Of a stretch of 64,000 bases of DNA, positions 25,721 through 37,639 are shown one piece after another; within the stretch, counting starts at the first letter, position 1, and the number at the start of each line of letters is the position of its first letter. This DNA comes from Tamarix chinensis (taxonomy: Eukaryota > Streptophyta > Magnoliopsida > Caryophyllales > Tamaricaceae), in assembly GCA_030549775.1 (NCBI GenBank), contig CM060174.1, positions 68,407,566 to 68,471,565 of the forward strand. Reading direction: 5' to 3'. Under the pieces are notes generated by a model, which had not been told where the DNA came from, made no database searches, and saw only the letters and a list, made by a program, of their open reading frames with translations. Position numbers and translations under genes: made by a program.

Positions 25721-25929
25721 AGGGTATTAACTTTGAAGGAGATAGCAAGCATGGAGCTTGTGAAGAGAATGAAAACCTTGATGAAGATTTTGAAGAAGAA
25801 AGTGATAGCCTGGAAGATGCTTTGGAAGAAGGCCAAGTGGATTGCTATGTGCTGCAAAGGATACTCCAAGTACAACAACAACCTTTAGTGACTCAAAGAG
25901 AGAAGATTTTCAAGACCAAGTGTAGAGTT

Positions 25930-26562
25930 GGTGATAAAGTGTAGGAAGTCATCATTGATAGTAGCTCATACACTAATGTTGCTAGTGAGAAAATGGTGAA
26001 CAAGCTCGGTTTAGAGGCCAAGGGTAATCTAAGACCATATTCACTCCAATGGCTCAACAAAGATAAAGGTTTAAGGGTAACTAAATAAACTCTTATCTCT
26101 TTTAAGATTGGAAATTATTTTGATGATGTTTTATACGATATTTTACCTATGGATGCTTGTCATAGTTTGTTGGGAAGGTCATGGCAATTTGATAGGGAGT
26201 TTGTGCATGATGGGGTCCTTAATGAGTATGTGGTATGCAAGGGTCCAAAAACATTTAGGCTAAAACCTAATCTAGATGGGGAGGATTTAGTTTTTAGGAA
26301 TGAAAAGGGGGAAGAAACCGAGAGCATGCAGCAAAAAAAGGAATATGTCGAGTGTAGGAAGGAAAGAAAGAAGAGTAGCATGGAGATGTTGATCCTTAAG
26401 GAGTGTGAGATGAATGAAGCAATCAAAGATAAGAAGATATGCTATGCATTGGTGGTAAAGGAGATCCAACGAGGGAAGAATGCTAATACGGATCAAAAAT
26501 TGCAAGAAGTGTTGAAAGAGTATGCCTATTTTGTCCATTCAAAAATTAAAAAGCTATTTTAG
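25930..26562 (+). pseudogene. Gypsy aspartic protease region remnant
   Basis: The segment reads SSYTNVASEKMVNKLGLEAK, YSLQWLNKDKGLRVTK, then DVLYDILPMDACHSLLGRSW and QFDREFVHDG (open frame 26149-26562). This is the plant Ty3/gypsy protease and its linker, where relatives have DSGSxxNVAS and PMDAxHxLLGRPWQ. The catalytic Asp motif is damaged: an Asp remains before SSSYTN but the usual DSG is lost. The frame then runs into a lysine-rich linker and stops where RT should begin. Confidence 0.75.
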
Positions 26563-26570
26563 GATTAAGC

Positions 26571-27837
26571 TTTATTTTTCCCTTTCTTATATATATATAT
26601 ATATTGCTATTATTTTTCAAATAATTATATATTAATATTATTACAAACAAAGTCATTAGTTCTTTAAAATATATATGAGTTTCCTAAATAACTTTTCCTA
26701 AACAAATATCCTTTCCATTATCGAGCAAAAGCCAAGCTAATCCAGAATAAGACACCCTCTACTTTTACACTCATTTGTTAGCTTAGATCTTTATTTACTC
26801 ATGCTTAATGTTTTGTTTTCATGCCTGTGAGCATCTTAATTAGACCTATTTTTGTAGTACATCGAAGCTCAAGCAGGAATGAATATATAACCAAACTTAT
26901 GCGATTTAAAAAATTATTAGTTGTTAGTCTATTTAAATTATTATTGTAATTAAATATTAATATATGGTATTTTATGGGGGCGTGAATATAGGGCCAATGA
27001 TAATAAATATTTTAACTCTCTTGATATTAGACTCGTGTGCAAATGCGTTAATCTTTAACTGTATCCTATGGACCAAAATAAAACAAATAATATTTATTTA
27101 AAACCCTATTAACGTCAGACACGAGTTTTTGTAGAATTGGATCCCAACGGCTTCCCTGAGCCCAATGAAAATATGAGAAAAAGTTTTAAAATCTCTTAGG
27201 ATTTTGAACTCAATGAAAACTTAAGCTTGGATCTATGTTTTAGTCTTGTCCCATTTTTCCTAGCCCATACAGTCGTACCCCAAAGCCCATTATTTTACCC
27301 TCTCTCTTGTCACTTTTTTACTTCTCTCTCTCTCTCTCTCTCCTTTGGGACCTGGTGGTGTACTTTTCCCGATGCCCTCTTTTCATTGTTGTCATTATCC
27401 TATGGTTTTGTCTCTTTTAATATCATCAATCATCTCTGCTTTTTATGGAGCTCAACTCCGGGTTCTCCAAAGTCCAAACGTAAGGTCTTGTCTCCTTTCC
27501 ATTGATTTTCTCCTCCCCAATTTTGTAGTCTTTTCCACAAGGGAAAAAAATCAATAGGACAAAAATGTACAAATGTATTTGGTTTCGAGCGTAAATATTA
27601 TGTGCATATAGTTATGTTAATATTTACATTTAAATATATAAAATATACAAATAATATTATTTATATATATATATACATAAATTAAATACTACTAAAAGTA
27701 ATCTAAATACTAAATAAAATATTCAACTTTAAATAATTTGAATTAGTTGAACTTTAAAATAATTTTTCCTTTCCCCAAAGCTCATTCTCTATATCTGTGT
27801 ACCGTGTACGTTGCTCAATTGTAAGGTAATTAATAAT
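26571..27837. other. Intronic DNA with simple repeats, no gene
   Basis: A TA run lies at about 26588-26603 and a (CT)n run at 27322-27342. The reading frames at 27227-27557 overlap the CT-rich stretch and show no homology I can name. Confidence 0.5.
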
Positions 27838-28228
27838 GAGTAATGTTATATAATCAAACTTTAAATTTTAAATTCAAACCCAAACTCAATTTTTTTAAAA
27901 ATATATATATTAATGTACTAATTTTATTATTTTATTAATAATTAAGTAATATAAATTAATAATATAATATAAAAGAAAATTATGATATAAAAATACAATA
28001 AATTTATTATTAGCATTATTTCTATTATAGTCATCATTATTAAATTTATTATAATAAAACAAGATTTACACTCTTTTGTATAGTGTTTTTTTATTATTAT
28101 TTTGTATTATTATTAGTTTGTATTACTTAATTATTAATAAAAAAATAACATTAATGTACTAATATTTATATTTTTAAGAAAATTTGGATTTAAGTTTGTA
28201 TTTTAAATTTGGATAGATAACATTTTTC
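27838..28228. mobile_element. MITE with long terminal inverted repeats and a 9-bp target duplication
   Basis: The left end GAGTAATGTTATATAATC pairs with the complement of the right end, GAAAAATGTTATCTATCC. The similarity continues inward for over 100 bp: AAATTTTAAATTCAAA versus AAATTTAAAATACAAA, and TTATTAATAATTAAGTAATA on both sides. The flanks ATTAATAAT (27829-27837) and GTTAATAAT (28229-28237) match at eight of nine bases. A 9-bp duplication and long TIRs suggest a Mutator-like non-autonomous element. It lies 304 bp downstream of the exon 2 donor in the SABATH gene. Confidence 0.75.
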
Positions 28229-28532
28229 GTTAATAATTATTGTTTATGAAAGTTGAGGGTTGTAGCCTTGATTTTGTTTGAGTTGTTAAGTACAGACAGT
28301 TTTGGTGGACGAATACCTCCTCATCAGTGAAGATAAGTACACCTTCGAACTCCGGTTTGACAAATCGAGTACAATATCACTCGTCGGACTTTGTTCACTC
28401 CTGATCGGATCGGGTCGGAATCTCTAATTTCTGAGGGTTCTGCTATTTGTTGAGCGCAATATTATACAGGAAAGCCGCATGCGTAAGAAAAAAATGGAAA
28501 GACGGAAGCCAAAAGATTGGAATTACGCATAC
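28229..28532 (-). other. Start of intron 2, single-copy-looking sequence
   Basis: This is the donor-proximal end of intron 2 on the minus strand. It is less AT-rich than the rest of the intron. No repeat or exon was recognised. Confidence 0.5.
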
Positions 28533-28973
28533 CTTGGACAACCAGTGCAGACTGTAACACGAATAAATGAAGTCCACACTTTCGCTCGGAAATACTCTCG
28601 AATAAAACGATCCTGGAAAAGCAGCTATGCGAATAAATGTTTCTCCGGAAACCTGGTCGGAGGCAGATTCACGACCACGTTTTTGAAGATCCCTACTGAG
28701 TTCTTCTTGAAATCTAGGCAAAGCCTTAAAGATGGAACTGAAGTCATTAGTGGGAAGATCATTTAGGTAGACCACAAGCTCTGGCGGAGGGATTTTTTTG
28801 AATTTTCCGGAAGCTTCTTGGACAGCGTGACACAATTCCTTGATTGCAGGAAAGGAATTGGTGCCAGGGCCGCAGCCCAAGTCAGCTATGGTCACGGTGC
28901 TTGGTGTTGTTTTCAGGTATAGTTGTTGGATTGCCTCCATTGCTATGGGGCTCATCGTTTCAAATGCCTTCCT
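28533..28973 (-). CDS. SABATH methyltransferase, exon 2
   Basis: The exon has 147 codons (residues 26-172) and is fully open. It starts RKAFETMSPIAMEAIQQLY after a TTTCCAG acceptor. It contains the SAM-binding loop ADLGCGPGTNS (residues 55-65), the second SAM-contact motif VVYLNDLPTNDF (92-103), FPGSFYSRVFPSESVDFIYS and SCYSLHWLSK (163-172) at its end. The donor is AAG followed by GTATGC. The Trp of the SLHWLS motif is the aromatic-substrate wall in salicylate methyltransferases. The neighbouring position is His here, where salicylate-specific enzymes have Met; His is usual in benzoate-preferring and several other members. The family methylates carboxyl groups of salicylate, benzoate, jasmonate, indole-acetate and similar acids using S-adenosylmethionine, in the cytosol. 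The exact substrate cannot be assigned. Confidence 0.92.
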
Positions 28974-29069
28974 CTGGAAAGAAAAAACAGAAAAATAGTT
29001 TAGATTTGACAGTGCTGAGCAAGAGCGTATGCATGGTGAAGAGCGAAGTTGACAAAAGTAATTAACAAC
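28974..29069 (-). other. Intron 1 of the SABATH gene
   Basis: This is a 96-bp intron with donor ATCCAG followed by GTTGTT and acceptor TTTTCTTTCCAG. It is phase 0. An open frame happens to run through it, so a naive reading frame merges exons 1 and 2. SABATH alignment knowledge (NSxxQ joined to xKxxxxxxP) supports removing it. Confidence 0.9.
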
Positions 29070-29144
29070 CTGGATTATGGAATTTTTGGCATAGCTGGTC
29101 TCTCCATCTCCTTCTGCCATATGAAAGCTTTCCTGAACATCCAT
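29070..29144 (-). CDS. SABATH methyltransferase, exon 1 with start codon
   Basis: The exon has 25 codons: MDVQESFHMAEGDGETSYAK then NSIIQ. This is the family N-terminus (FHMxGGxGExSYAxNSxxQ). The Gln at residue 25 is the conserved SAM/substrate contact. The ATG at 29144 is preferred because it gives the usual distance to HMxGG; the Met at residue 9 is part of the motif. The ATG is preceded on the coding strand by a run of 18 or more A residues, an unusual leader. A TATA box lies 60-70 bp upstream, implying a short leader. Confidence 0.92.
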
Positions 29145-29204
29145 GTTTTTTTTTTTTTTTGAGAAGGAGAGGGCATGCGCACTTGTCGTTCACCTCTGAG
29201 TGAG

Positions 29205-29215
29205 CCTATATATAG
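29205..29215 (-). promoter_or_regulatory. TATA box of the SABATH gene
   Basis: CTATATATAGG on the minus strand lies about 62-70 bp upstream of the ATG at 29144. Transcription would start near 29175-29180, giving a leader of about 30-40 nt ending in the A-run. No other strong TATA candidate lies closer. Confidence 0.7.
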
Positions 29216-29277
29216 AAAATAAGCGTGTGTCTCTCGTTGAATTTCGTTTAAGAATCCGAAGATAATTTGACAAGTCA

Positions 29278-29763
29278 GGGGTTGTCATACAATATATGAT
29301 AAATTAATCTAATAATCCGAAGCTGGCACTCGCTAATGGTCTGACAAGACCAACATGAATGAACTAGAAAGAAAAAAATGATAGTCCACCGACGATGCCT
29401 AATTATTAAATAATAAAACTTTTAAACTACAATATCCGTAAATGAATAGTGAAAAATAATTGTCCCATAAGGATGCCTAATTATTAAATAATAAAATTTT
29501 AAACTAAAATAATATTTGTAAATGAATAGGGGAAAAAATAATTTTCCACTAAGGATAGGGAAAAAAATAATTTCCACTAACGATGACTAATTATTAAATA
29601 ATAGCTGGTACATGGATGTATAAAGGAACAGTACCTACAACAAAAAATGAACAAAATAATATAACTCGTGATGAAAGCAGATGCAGTGTGTGCATCAATT
29701 CAGTGGTTACCACTTACCAGACTAGGGTTGTTATACAATATATGATAAATTAATTTAATATTC
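29278..29763. repeat. Upstream segment of the SABATH gene, flanked by direct repeats and duplicated at 40430-40790
   Basis: GGTTGTCATACAATATATGA at about 29279 recurs as GGTTGTTATACAATATATGA at about 29726, each followed by TAAATTAAT(C/T)TAATA. Between them are about three copies of a ~90-bp unit containing GATG(C/A)CTAATTATTAAATAAT. The block from CTCGCTAATGGTCTGACAAG to GTGGTTACCACTTACCAGAC matches 40450-40785 in direct orientation. It begins about 60 bp upstream of the TATA box. Whether it is a mobile repeat or a copied promoter region is unknown. Confidence 0.75.
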
Positions 29764-30344
29764 AAATTAATTTATTTAAAAAATTAAGTAATTAATCTGA
29801 TATTTTAAAAGATTAAGTAATTTTTATTATTAATAAAATATTAAATAATTAGATATCTAATTCAATATATATAAAAATATCCGATTTAATTAATTATATA
29901 CTTATATATTCTAAAAGTTATTTATTTATTATATATAATTATATATATATGTGTGCATATATAATTTAAAAAGAAAATATTTATTGTAAATAAATATTAT
30001 ATTTTTTAACTATTTAAATATTATCTAAAATTTAAAATTTTAATTATATATATATGTATCCAAAACAAAGCCTAGTGTAAAGCTATTTATATATATATAT
30101 ATATATTATATTTTTTTAAAATTTAAATATCTATGTGGCCAAACTATTTTAGAACTAAGATAAACTAGTGTAAAGCTGTCATCTCTCGTATCCAAAACAA
30201 AGCCTAGTAACTACGAAGACGTGCATGATGACGGAACTAATAAGTAGCTAACAATCATAACTTCACATAGTTTGTAAAAGTGTTACGTATCTGGTGAATG
30301 CCCGGGACCGACACGGGGAAGATACCAGAACCAAAGGAAACAGC

Positions 30345-30378
<34 letters not shown>

Positions 30379-30612
30379 AATACCAGAACGAAAGGAAACG
30401 GCAATATATATATAAGTTAGTTATAAATTAAAATTTAAAATTTATATAACCAAATCAAGTTAGTTATAAATAAAAATTTAAAGTTTATATAATTAAACTA
30501 AAATGATTATAAACAAATATTTAAAGTTTACATAACTACAATATGTTTTAATTTCATACAAAATTACTAATAACTATAAAATCAAAATAAATAGATGCAA
30601 TATTTATTAATT
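29764..30612. other. AT-rich non-coding DNA with short tandem repeats
   Basis: TA runs lie at about 29938-29950, 30088-30106 and 30345-30366. AGATACCAGAACCAAAGGAAACAG near 30320 recurs as AAATACCAGAACGAAAGGAA at about 30379. A ~50-bp unit starting AAGTTAGTTATAAAT repeats at about 30413, 30463 and, degenerate, 30511. These lie just beyond the 3' end of the hAT transposase relic. The hAT terminus was not identified. Confidence 0.5.
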
Positions 30613-30911
30613 TTACTCTCCTTCGTAAGTGACATCAAATACTTCTACATCATCCCTATCAAGACTTGTTTCATCAAAGATCATTGCCTTCAACTTAGGT
30701 TCATCAAGAGAAGAGAAAGCAATATCAATCATTGCAATATATTCATAAGAACCAGACTCATCACCATAGATATTCCACATAATTTTTTTTCATTCCTGAA
30801 GTTTTCTTGATAGAAGACGTTGATTGTTATGAATAAACACCAAATCTTTGGCATATGTAGGAAGCAATCTATTCATCCTCATAGAATGAATGAAACTATA
30901 TGTACTCTAAT

Positions 30912-31736
30912 TGATGCGTGCACGGTTAGAGTTTCGGACTTGGATGGAGTTTATATGGAGTATTTGATGAGTATGGATTATGGAGGTTGATGATGGGGAT
31001 TCGAAGGGGTGGATGATGATGGAACACAAGGTAGAAGGGTAAATTAATCTTTAAACCACACAGAAATAAAGATTAAGGTTTCAAGAAGAAAACCGTTCAC
31101 ACAGATTCGATTTTATTTCGAGACGAATCCACACAGAATTCGGGTTTAAGCAATGCTTAAGGTTATTCTTCTTATTCAAGTTGTGTCTTTCTACTCGGGT
31201 TCCTATGGTTTATATAGCCAAGGAACCGAGTATCTTCTCAAAAGATTACAAGCATATTCCCTTCCAAAAGCATTAATTCCCTTAAGACTAGCTAGTTAAT
31301 ATTTAGTCACTAATTGACTAAAAGTAAATAATAATAACTCTCTCCCAAAAGCATTAAATTCCCTAAGACTAGCTAGAAGATATTAAATGATCTAGCTACT
31401 AAAACCTTATTTGACTCAAAATAAAAATAATAATAAATGACTTACAACTAGCTAGAAGATATTAAATGATCTAGCTATTAACAAACTTATTTGACTCGAG
31501 ATAAAAATAATAATAAATTACTTAAGACTAGCTAGAAGATATTAAATGATCTAGCTACTAATAACCTTATTTGACTCGAAATAAAAAAATAATAATAAAT
31601 GACTTAATAATAAGCGTTACGCTAACTAAAGAACGTTGCATGCAGCCCATGCATGCACCTCCATGTTCATGTATCTGCGTGGAGTAGCGTAACTATCTTA
31701 GTTGGTGCCGTGTCATGCGGCTCTGCTCCCGCATCA
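30912..31736 (-). mobile_element. Gypsy-family solo LTR inside the hAT relic
   Basis: This 825-bp element is flanked by perfect 5-bp duplications CTAAT (30907-30911 and 31737-31741). On the minus strand it begins TGATGCGGGAGCAGAGCC and ends GTGCACGCATCA, with TGATGCG/CGCATCA inverted ends. A TATA box (CTATATAAACC, complement of about 31207-31217) gives its orientation. It is related to the 5' LTR at 23520-24493. No internal region remains, so it arose by LTR-LTR recombination. Confidence 0.85.
31365..31620. repeat. ~80-bp tandem repeat inside the solo LTR
   Basis: ACTAGCTAGAAGATATTAAATGATCTAGCTA begins (ACTAGC) at about 31368, 31448 and 31528, each followed by a CTTATTTGACTC(A/G)A(A/G)ATAAAA stretch. 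A shorter related ACTAGCTAGTTAATATTTAG lies at about 31290. Confidence 0.8.
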
Positions 31737-33929
31737 CTAATTGGATTTACTATATGAAGAATAAGATACTTGGCTAAGCAATTTAAGAGAAATATTTTGA
31801 AATAATAGTGCACTTGAGCTATAAACTCCCCAACAAGCCTTTGGATCAAGAATATCTCTATCATAAAGAGAATCAAATTATCCAAATTAAGAGAAAAATT
31901 AGCAAACTCCAAATTAACTTTTGAACGATTTTCTTGGATAGGAAAAAGTCTTCTAAAACATTTATTTCTTTCAATACAAATCTCCTCATCTTTAGAAGGA
32001 GCAACTCTAGTTAACTTAGTATCTAACCAAGCAACACCATAATACCTTCATTCAAATGAGAAAATCAACAAAATAATATATACTATTATTAATTGTCAAA
32101 TTGAAGAAGCAAAGGAATATTTTAAAAAGATTATTAAATTGGAGAGTTAAGGTTACCTTAGATTCAATGAGTATGCCAAGCAATGAAGAGGTGTATTACT
32201 TTTGGTCTAATGAATTATGAGTATGTCATATATCACTTGAAAGAAAGAAGAAACTTTTCCAAGTCCCTTACATTCTTGTTTATAAATGGAATTTCTCACT
32301 TTATCAATCATTGTATCCTACATTTCATAAATAAGGTAAAGGGTTGGTTTATTAGCATCACACTCTCTAATCATATGGTACATAGGTCGTGTGAATTTAA
32401 GAATACAATCAACTTGATCCCACCATAAATCATCAAGGAGTTTTTCTTTCACAAAAATTATTTTCCAATGTTATCGGCTTTATAACACAACCAATCTTCA
32501 CTTATCACCATTTCTTGAAGACTATATCTTGTAAGCTTTATTCTCTTCAAGGTAACAACAACTTGAGCAAAATAGTATCAACAACTACGAGCTACTTTAA
32601 AGTAGAAAATCTATTGAAGATAGATAATGTCATGGAATGCATCATTATAAAATTCTTGATTTGCATAGCATCTCCACAAATTTCAGTTATCCAATGGAAC
32701 TCCTCATATATATCAATACTGTCTTCTACATTTCTTTGTAATATAAATATTTTTCAATATAAGGTTAAGAGTATGAACAACAAAAGGAATCCAATAGATA
32801 TTAGAATAAATCTATTCAATGATCTCACTAGCCGCTTTACAATTCGATACATTATCGGTGATGACTAGTTCAACATTCTGATAGCCTGCATCCTCAATGA
32901 CTTCTTTTAGCAACCCATAAATAAAGTATCTATCATTGATCTCACCTAAAACATCAATAGCCTTTAAATACATAAGACTCATATCACAAATTGCTATAAA
33001 ATTTATCAATGATCTTATTTATGGACCACTCCAACTATTAGACATAATAGTAACACCTTTTTCCCTCTATATTTTCTTAATTGGTTGTACTAACCTCTCA
33101 ATGTTTTCCATCTCTTATTGAAGTAAACTTGTTCTCATTATAACCCGGTGCAACATAACCTCGTAAATTATGGCTACTAGAAAAAGTAAAGGCTTCCATA
33201 AGAAAAGGGATTTCGTACCAAATTAAATAGAACGCCGCTAGTGTAAAATATTCTAGCAATCAATGTATCTAATTCATAGTGTACCTGATTATTAAATGCT
33301 TTCTCTATAGGATTATTCTCATTTACCCTTCTCTTCTTAAAAAAGACATATCCATTGTTGAATTATAACTATTTGAACAAGGTAAAGGCACATTCTATGG
33401 TAGCATATCATCGGCTCTTTTCACAGCTTTTTTTCTAACTTTTCCATCTCAATCTTATCCTCCATCCTCACTTTTTTATAAGTTACAATACCTTTTCTAG
33501 GAGTATTCAATAAATGTGAAATGCCTTGAAAATTCTAATTTTAAAAATTATAATTAAATAAGATTTTCTTAGAAAAATAAATTAAATAAATTATTTTTAT
33601 TAAAATAAAAGGAAATTAATTAGGGCAAATCATGAAGAAATTTATAAGTATTTTAATTAGGAGAAATTTGGGTATTTTAGCTAATTAAGAATTTTATTTT
33701 AGATATTAATTAAATAAATTATTTTATTTAAAATAAGAAGGAGAAAATAGTTTCAAATTCATAGGAATTTTATAAATAATTTAATTGGAGAAAATTAGGG
33801 TGTTTTACTAATTAAAATGAGATTTATGGAAAATCTTTCAAAACCCCTAAATTAGCCTAAAAAGGGATTTAAATATTATTTTATTTAAATATTATTATTT
33901 TTAAATATCCTAAATATTCCAATTAATTT

Positions 33930-35160
33930 AATTAACATAACCCATTATTTTTCCCTTTTCATTTTCCCATTTCCTTCTTCCTTTTTCTTTCTTTTTCTTT
34001 CTTCTTCTTTTCTTTTTCTTTTTCTCCTCCTCGACTTGGGCCAGCTTATGGCCCAGTCCCCCTTTCCTCTTCTTCCTTTCCTTCAGTGTGACCCAGCTCG
34101 CATAGCTGATCCCCTTCCTTCTCCCTCGCCGTGCGACACTTTCCTTCATTTTCCATTGAAACGCGGCATTTCATTTATAAAAAAAAATGCATCGCGTCAA
34201 CCGGCCCAATTCTTTCCCTCTTTCATTTCTTTCTTTTTCTTCTAGACCACCGGTCCAGCCCTTTCTTCTTCCTTCTTCCCCCGTCGATGCCGACCTGCAC
34301 CTGCAACCGCCGCCCTTCTCCCTTGGTTTTTTGCCGCCGGTTACGGCCATTTTCCTTCCTCTCTCTTCCCCTTGACTCGCCTGCCATGCTGACCCAACCC
34401 ATCTCTCTTTCTTCGCGCTCGACCCTTCTTTTTTTGTGCACAACCCCTACCCCGATTTGAATTTCGCCGGCAACCTCGCCGCCGGTGAGCCCGAACCAGC
34501 CTGCCCTATTCCCATGCCGACCCACAGAACCCTACATTCTCATTTACACTCTATAAATACCCCCATAATAGCTTTGTATCGAGCCTTTGATTTATTACCC
34601 TGATCTTCTCCCCTTGTGCGCCGCCGCCCCTTCAGACACCCTTTTCGCCGCTATCGGCCAACTACGCCGCCCACTCTTCCCACCAAACTCATCCTTGCAC
34701 CACCCTCTAACTAACTATGCCTCCCATATCCCTTAACTTTTCTTGTACAAGTCACCCTGGCTGTGTGAAGTAGCCCTCCCGATCAACCTATTTCTCCACC
34801 TCCGCTGCCCTTCGCACCACCCTTAGCTAACAATTATGTCGCCGCCGCCGCTTCTTTTACCTCCCATTCTATTCTACAGACCCTCCCCTAACTTTATTTT
34901 CCTCTCCCTCCCTCTCCTCCTCTCTTTCTCTCCTTCTTCCCCATTCAGCCACCACCATCGTCGCCTTAAGCCGCCACCATTGGCTATGCCACCACCCTCA
35001 TTCAACTCCTCTCCCTCTAGGTAGTCTTAAACACCCCAACTCCCACCTTCATTCTCCCTATCTTTTACCTATCATTCAACTTTCACTATTTTATTCCTTT
35101 TTCCAGCCGCCGCCGCCGCCGCTGTTCACCACTAGCCTAAGGTTGAACCCTAAACCCCCT
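33930..35160 (+). other. Pyrimidine-rich, GC-elevated block of giant LTR A
   Basis: The plus strand is dominated by C and T, with several overlapping open frames that encode only low-complexity Ser/Pro/Phe/Leu strings, so I do not call a gene. It ends with (CCG)n at about 35107-35124. The equivalent block in B is at about 56450-57620. Confidence 0.55.
34551..34560 (+). promoter_or_regulatory. TATA box of giant LTR A
   Basis: CTCTATAAATACCCCC lies about 1,035 bp into the LTR. B has ATTATAAATACCTCT at 57149-57163, about 1,135 bp in. The shared position and orientation suggest the retroelement promoter, so the part upstream would be U3. Confidence 0.65.
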
Positions 35161-35212
35161 CAACCATTTTCACTATTTATACCAGCTTTAATCTATTTTA
35201 TTTCATTTATTC

Positions 35213-36430
<1,218 letters not shown>

Positions 36431-36867
36431 GTTAAAAATTAGTTAATGTTATTTTTACTAATATGTTATTATTTTATCAAAACCCTAAGGAGGCATAGGA
36501 GCGTGCTCCAAGACCGGTGTCGTTTTAGGTAAGGGTGTTACTAAGGCCTATTGTGCATTGATGTGCATTATATACTTTGTATGTTATGCATCCTATTTTA
36601 TCATTATATTGATTTCATGTGTAGTATGGCATGGAGTTGAAGTGTGTTCATGTGTTTTTAAATGGCATGTGTATTATGTGATGAAATATTGTGGTATGTG
36701 ATGATATGTGTTGTGACCCTGTAAGACATGCATGTGAGGATGCTAATATGGCTTGTGTAGGGGAAAGGGTGAAAAAAGAGGATGGGGAAAGAAGTTGACC
36801 AAGAAATTTGAGTTGACCTAAGTATTTTAATGATTCATGAGTGGAAGAATAAAATGGAAAATTTAGG

Positions 36868-37470
36868 GTCTCGTGTGAGAGAATATAATTTAAGGTTTTG
36901 TATGGGAGAATCTAACTTATAGTTTTGTATGGGAGAATCTAATTTATGGTTTTGTATTGGAGAATCTAATTTATGATGTTATATGGGAGAATCTAATTTA
37001 TGGTTTGTATGGGAGAATCTAATTTATGGTATTATATGGGAGAACCTAATTTATGATGTTATATGAGATAATCTAATTTATGGTTTTGTATGGGAGGATC
37101 TAATGTAGGGTTTTGTATGGATGAATCTTTGGTTTTATATGGTTTGAATTTAGGGTTTGGTAAGGATGAATCTTTGGTTTTATATGGTTTGAATTTAGGG
37201 TTTGGTAAGGATAAGTCTTGGGTTTTGTATGGATTGAATTTAGGGTTTGGTATGGATGAATCTTTGGTTTGTATGGATGGAATTTAGGATTTGGTAAGGA
37301 TGAGTCTTTGGTTTTTATGGATTGAATTTAGGGTTTGTATGGAGAAACCTTGGGTTCTGTGTGGATTGAGTTTAGAGTTTTGTATGAAGGAATCTCGGGT
37401 TTTGCATGAAAGAATTTAGGGTTTTATATGGATGGATCTAGGGTTAGCATGGTTGAATCTAGGGTTTCAC
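36868..37470 (+). repeat. Two minisatellites in giant LTR A
   Basis: From about 36868 to 37100 a ~30-bp unit GGAGAATCTAATTTATGGTT plus TTGTATG recurs eight or nine times. From about 37110 to 37470 related units based on GGATGAATCTTTGGTTTTAT and GGTTTGAATTTAGGGTTTGG recur. B has only short AGGGTTTGCATGG words in the equivalent place (about 58735-58890), so the arrays expanded after the copies separated. Confidence 0.8.
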
Positions 37471-37639
37471 GCGGGAGTTTTAGGGTTTGCATGAAAAGTT
37501 TGAAAGGTTGCATGGGATGTGTAAAGTCTACATGGGAGTGAAATTTACGTATGGAATGTTGGTTTGGGATATAAGGAAGGTAATGTAGGCGTTGTTCGGG
37601 TGGTTGAACACTTTAGATGGAAAATAGTACGTGGATCAT

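Larger units (their letters stand above)
23520..26570 (+). mobile_element. Ty3/gypsy retrotransposon, 3'-truncated after the protease region
   Basis: A 5' LTR (23520-24493), a primer-binding site, gag and protease remnants follow in order. RT, RNase H, integrase and the 3' LTR are absent. The LTR begins TGATGCAGGAG and ends CACATCA. The solo LTR at 30912-31736 (minus strand) starts TGATGCGGGAGCAGAG and ends CGCATCA and shares GATAGTTACG and AATCTGTGTGAA with it, so both belong to one family. The right limit is set where protease-linked reading stops. The element is antisense to the SABATH gene. Confidence 0.8.
534..28532 (-). other. Intron 2 of the SABATH gene, about 28 kb, filled with repeats and transposons
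   Basis: The donor is TCCAAG followed by GTATGC at 28532 and the acceptor is CATATAG at 534. Both are phase 0, so splicing would give an uninterrupted protein. The interval contains a satellite-like array, a copia element, two candidate solo LTRs, a Cassandra element, a truncated gypsy element and a MITE, each listed separately. No other host exon was recognised inside. That the two halves are one transcription unit is inferred from exon order, strand, phase and motif continuity. A transcript would settle it. Confidence 0.65.

Noticed and set aside
26149..26562. A host gene of 137 codons
   Set aside because: PMDACHSLLGRSW and QFDREFVHDG are gypsy protease sequence that continues the upstream gag.
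28443..29144. A single 233-codon uninterrupted gene
   Set aside because: The middle stretch (residues after NSIIQ) and the tail after LHWLSK do not match SABATH proteins. Removing a 96-bp GT-AG intron and stopping at the GTATGC donor gives clean family sequence.
32515..33121. Plus-strand genes at 32515-32868 and 32936-33121
   Set aside because: They are shadows opposite the minus-strand hAT transposase relic.
34036..35024. Protein-coding genes on both strands in the GC-rich block
   Set aside because: Several overlapping frames on both strands encode only low-complexity Ser/Pro/Phe/Leu or Lys/Arg/Glu strings caused by pyrimidine bias. The block lies within an LTR.
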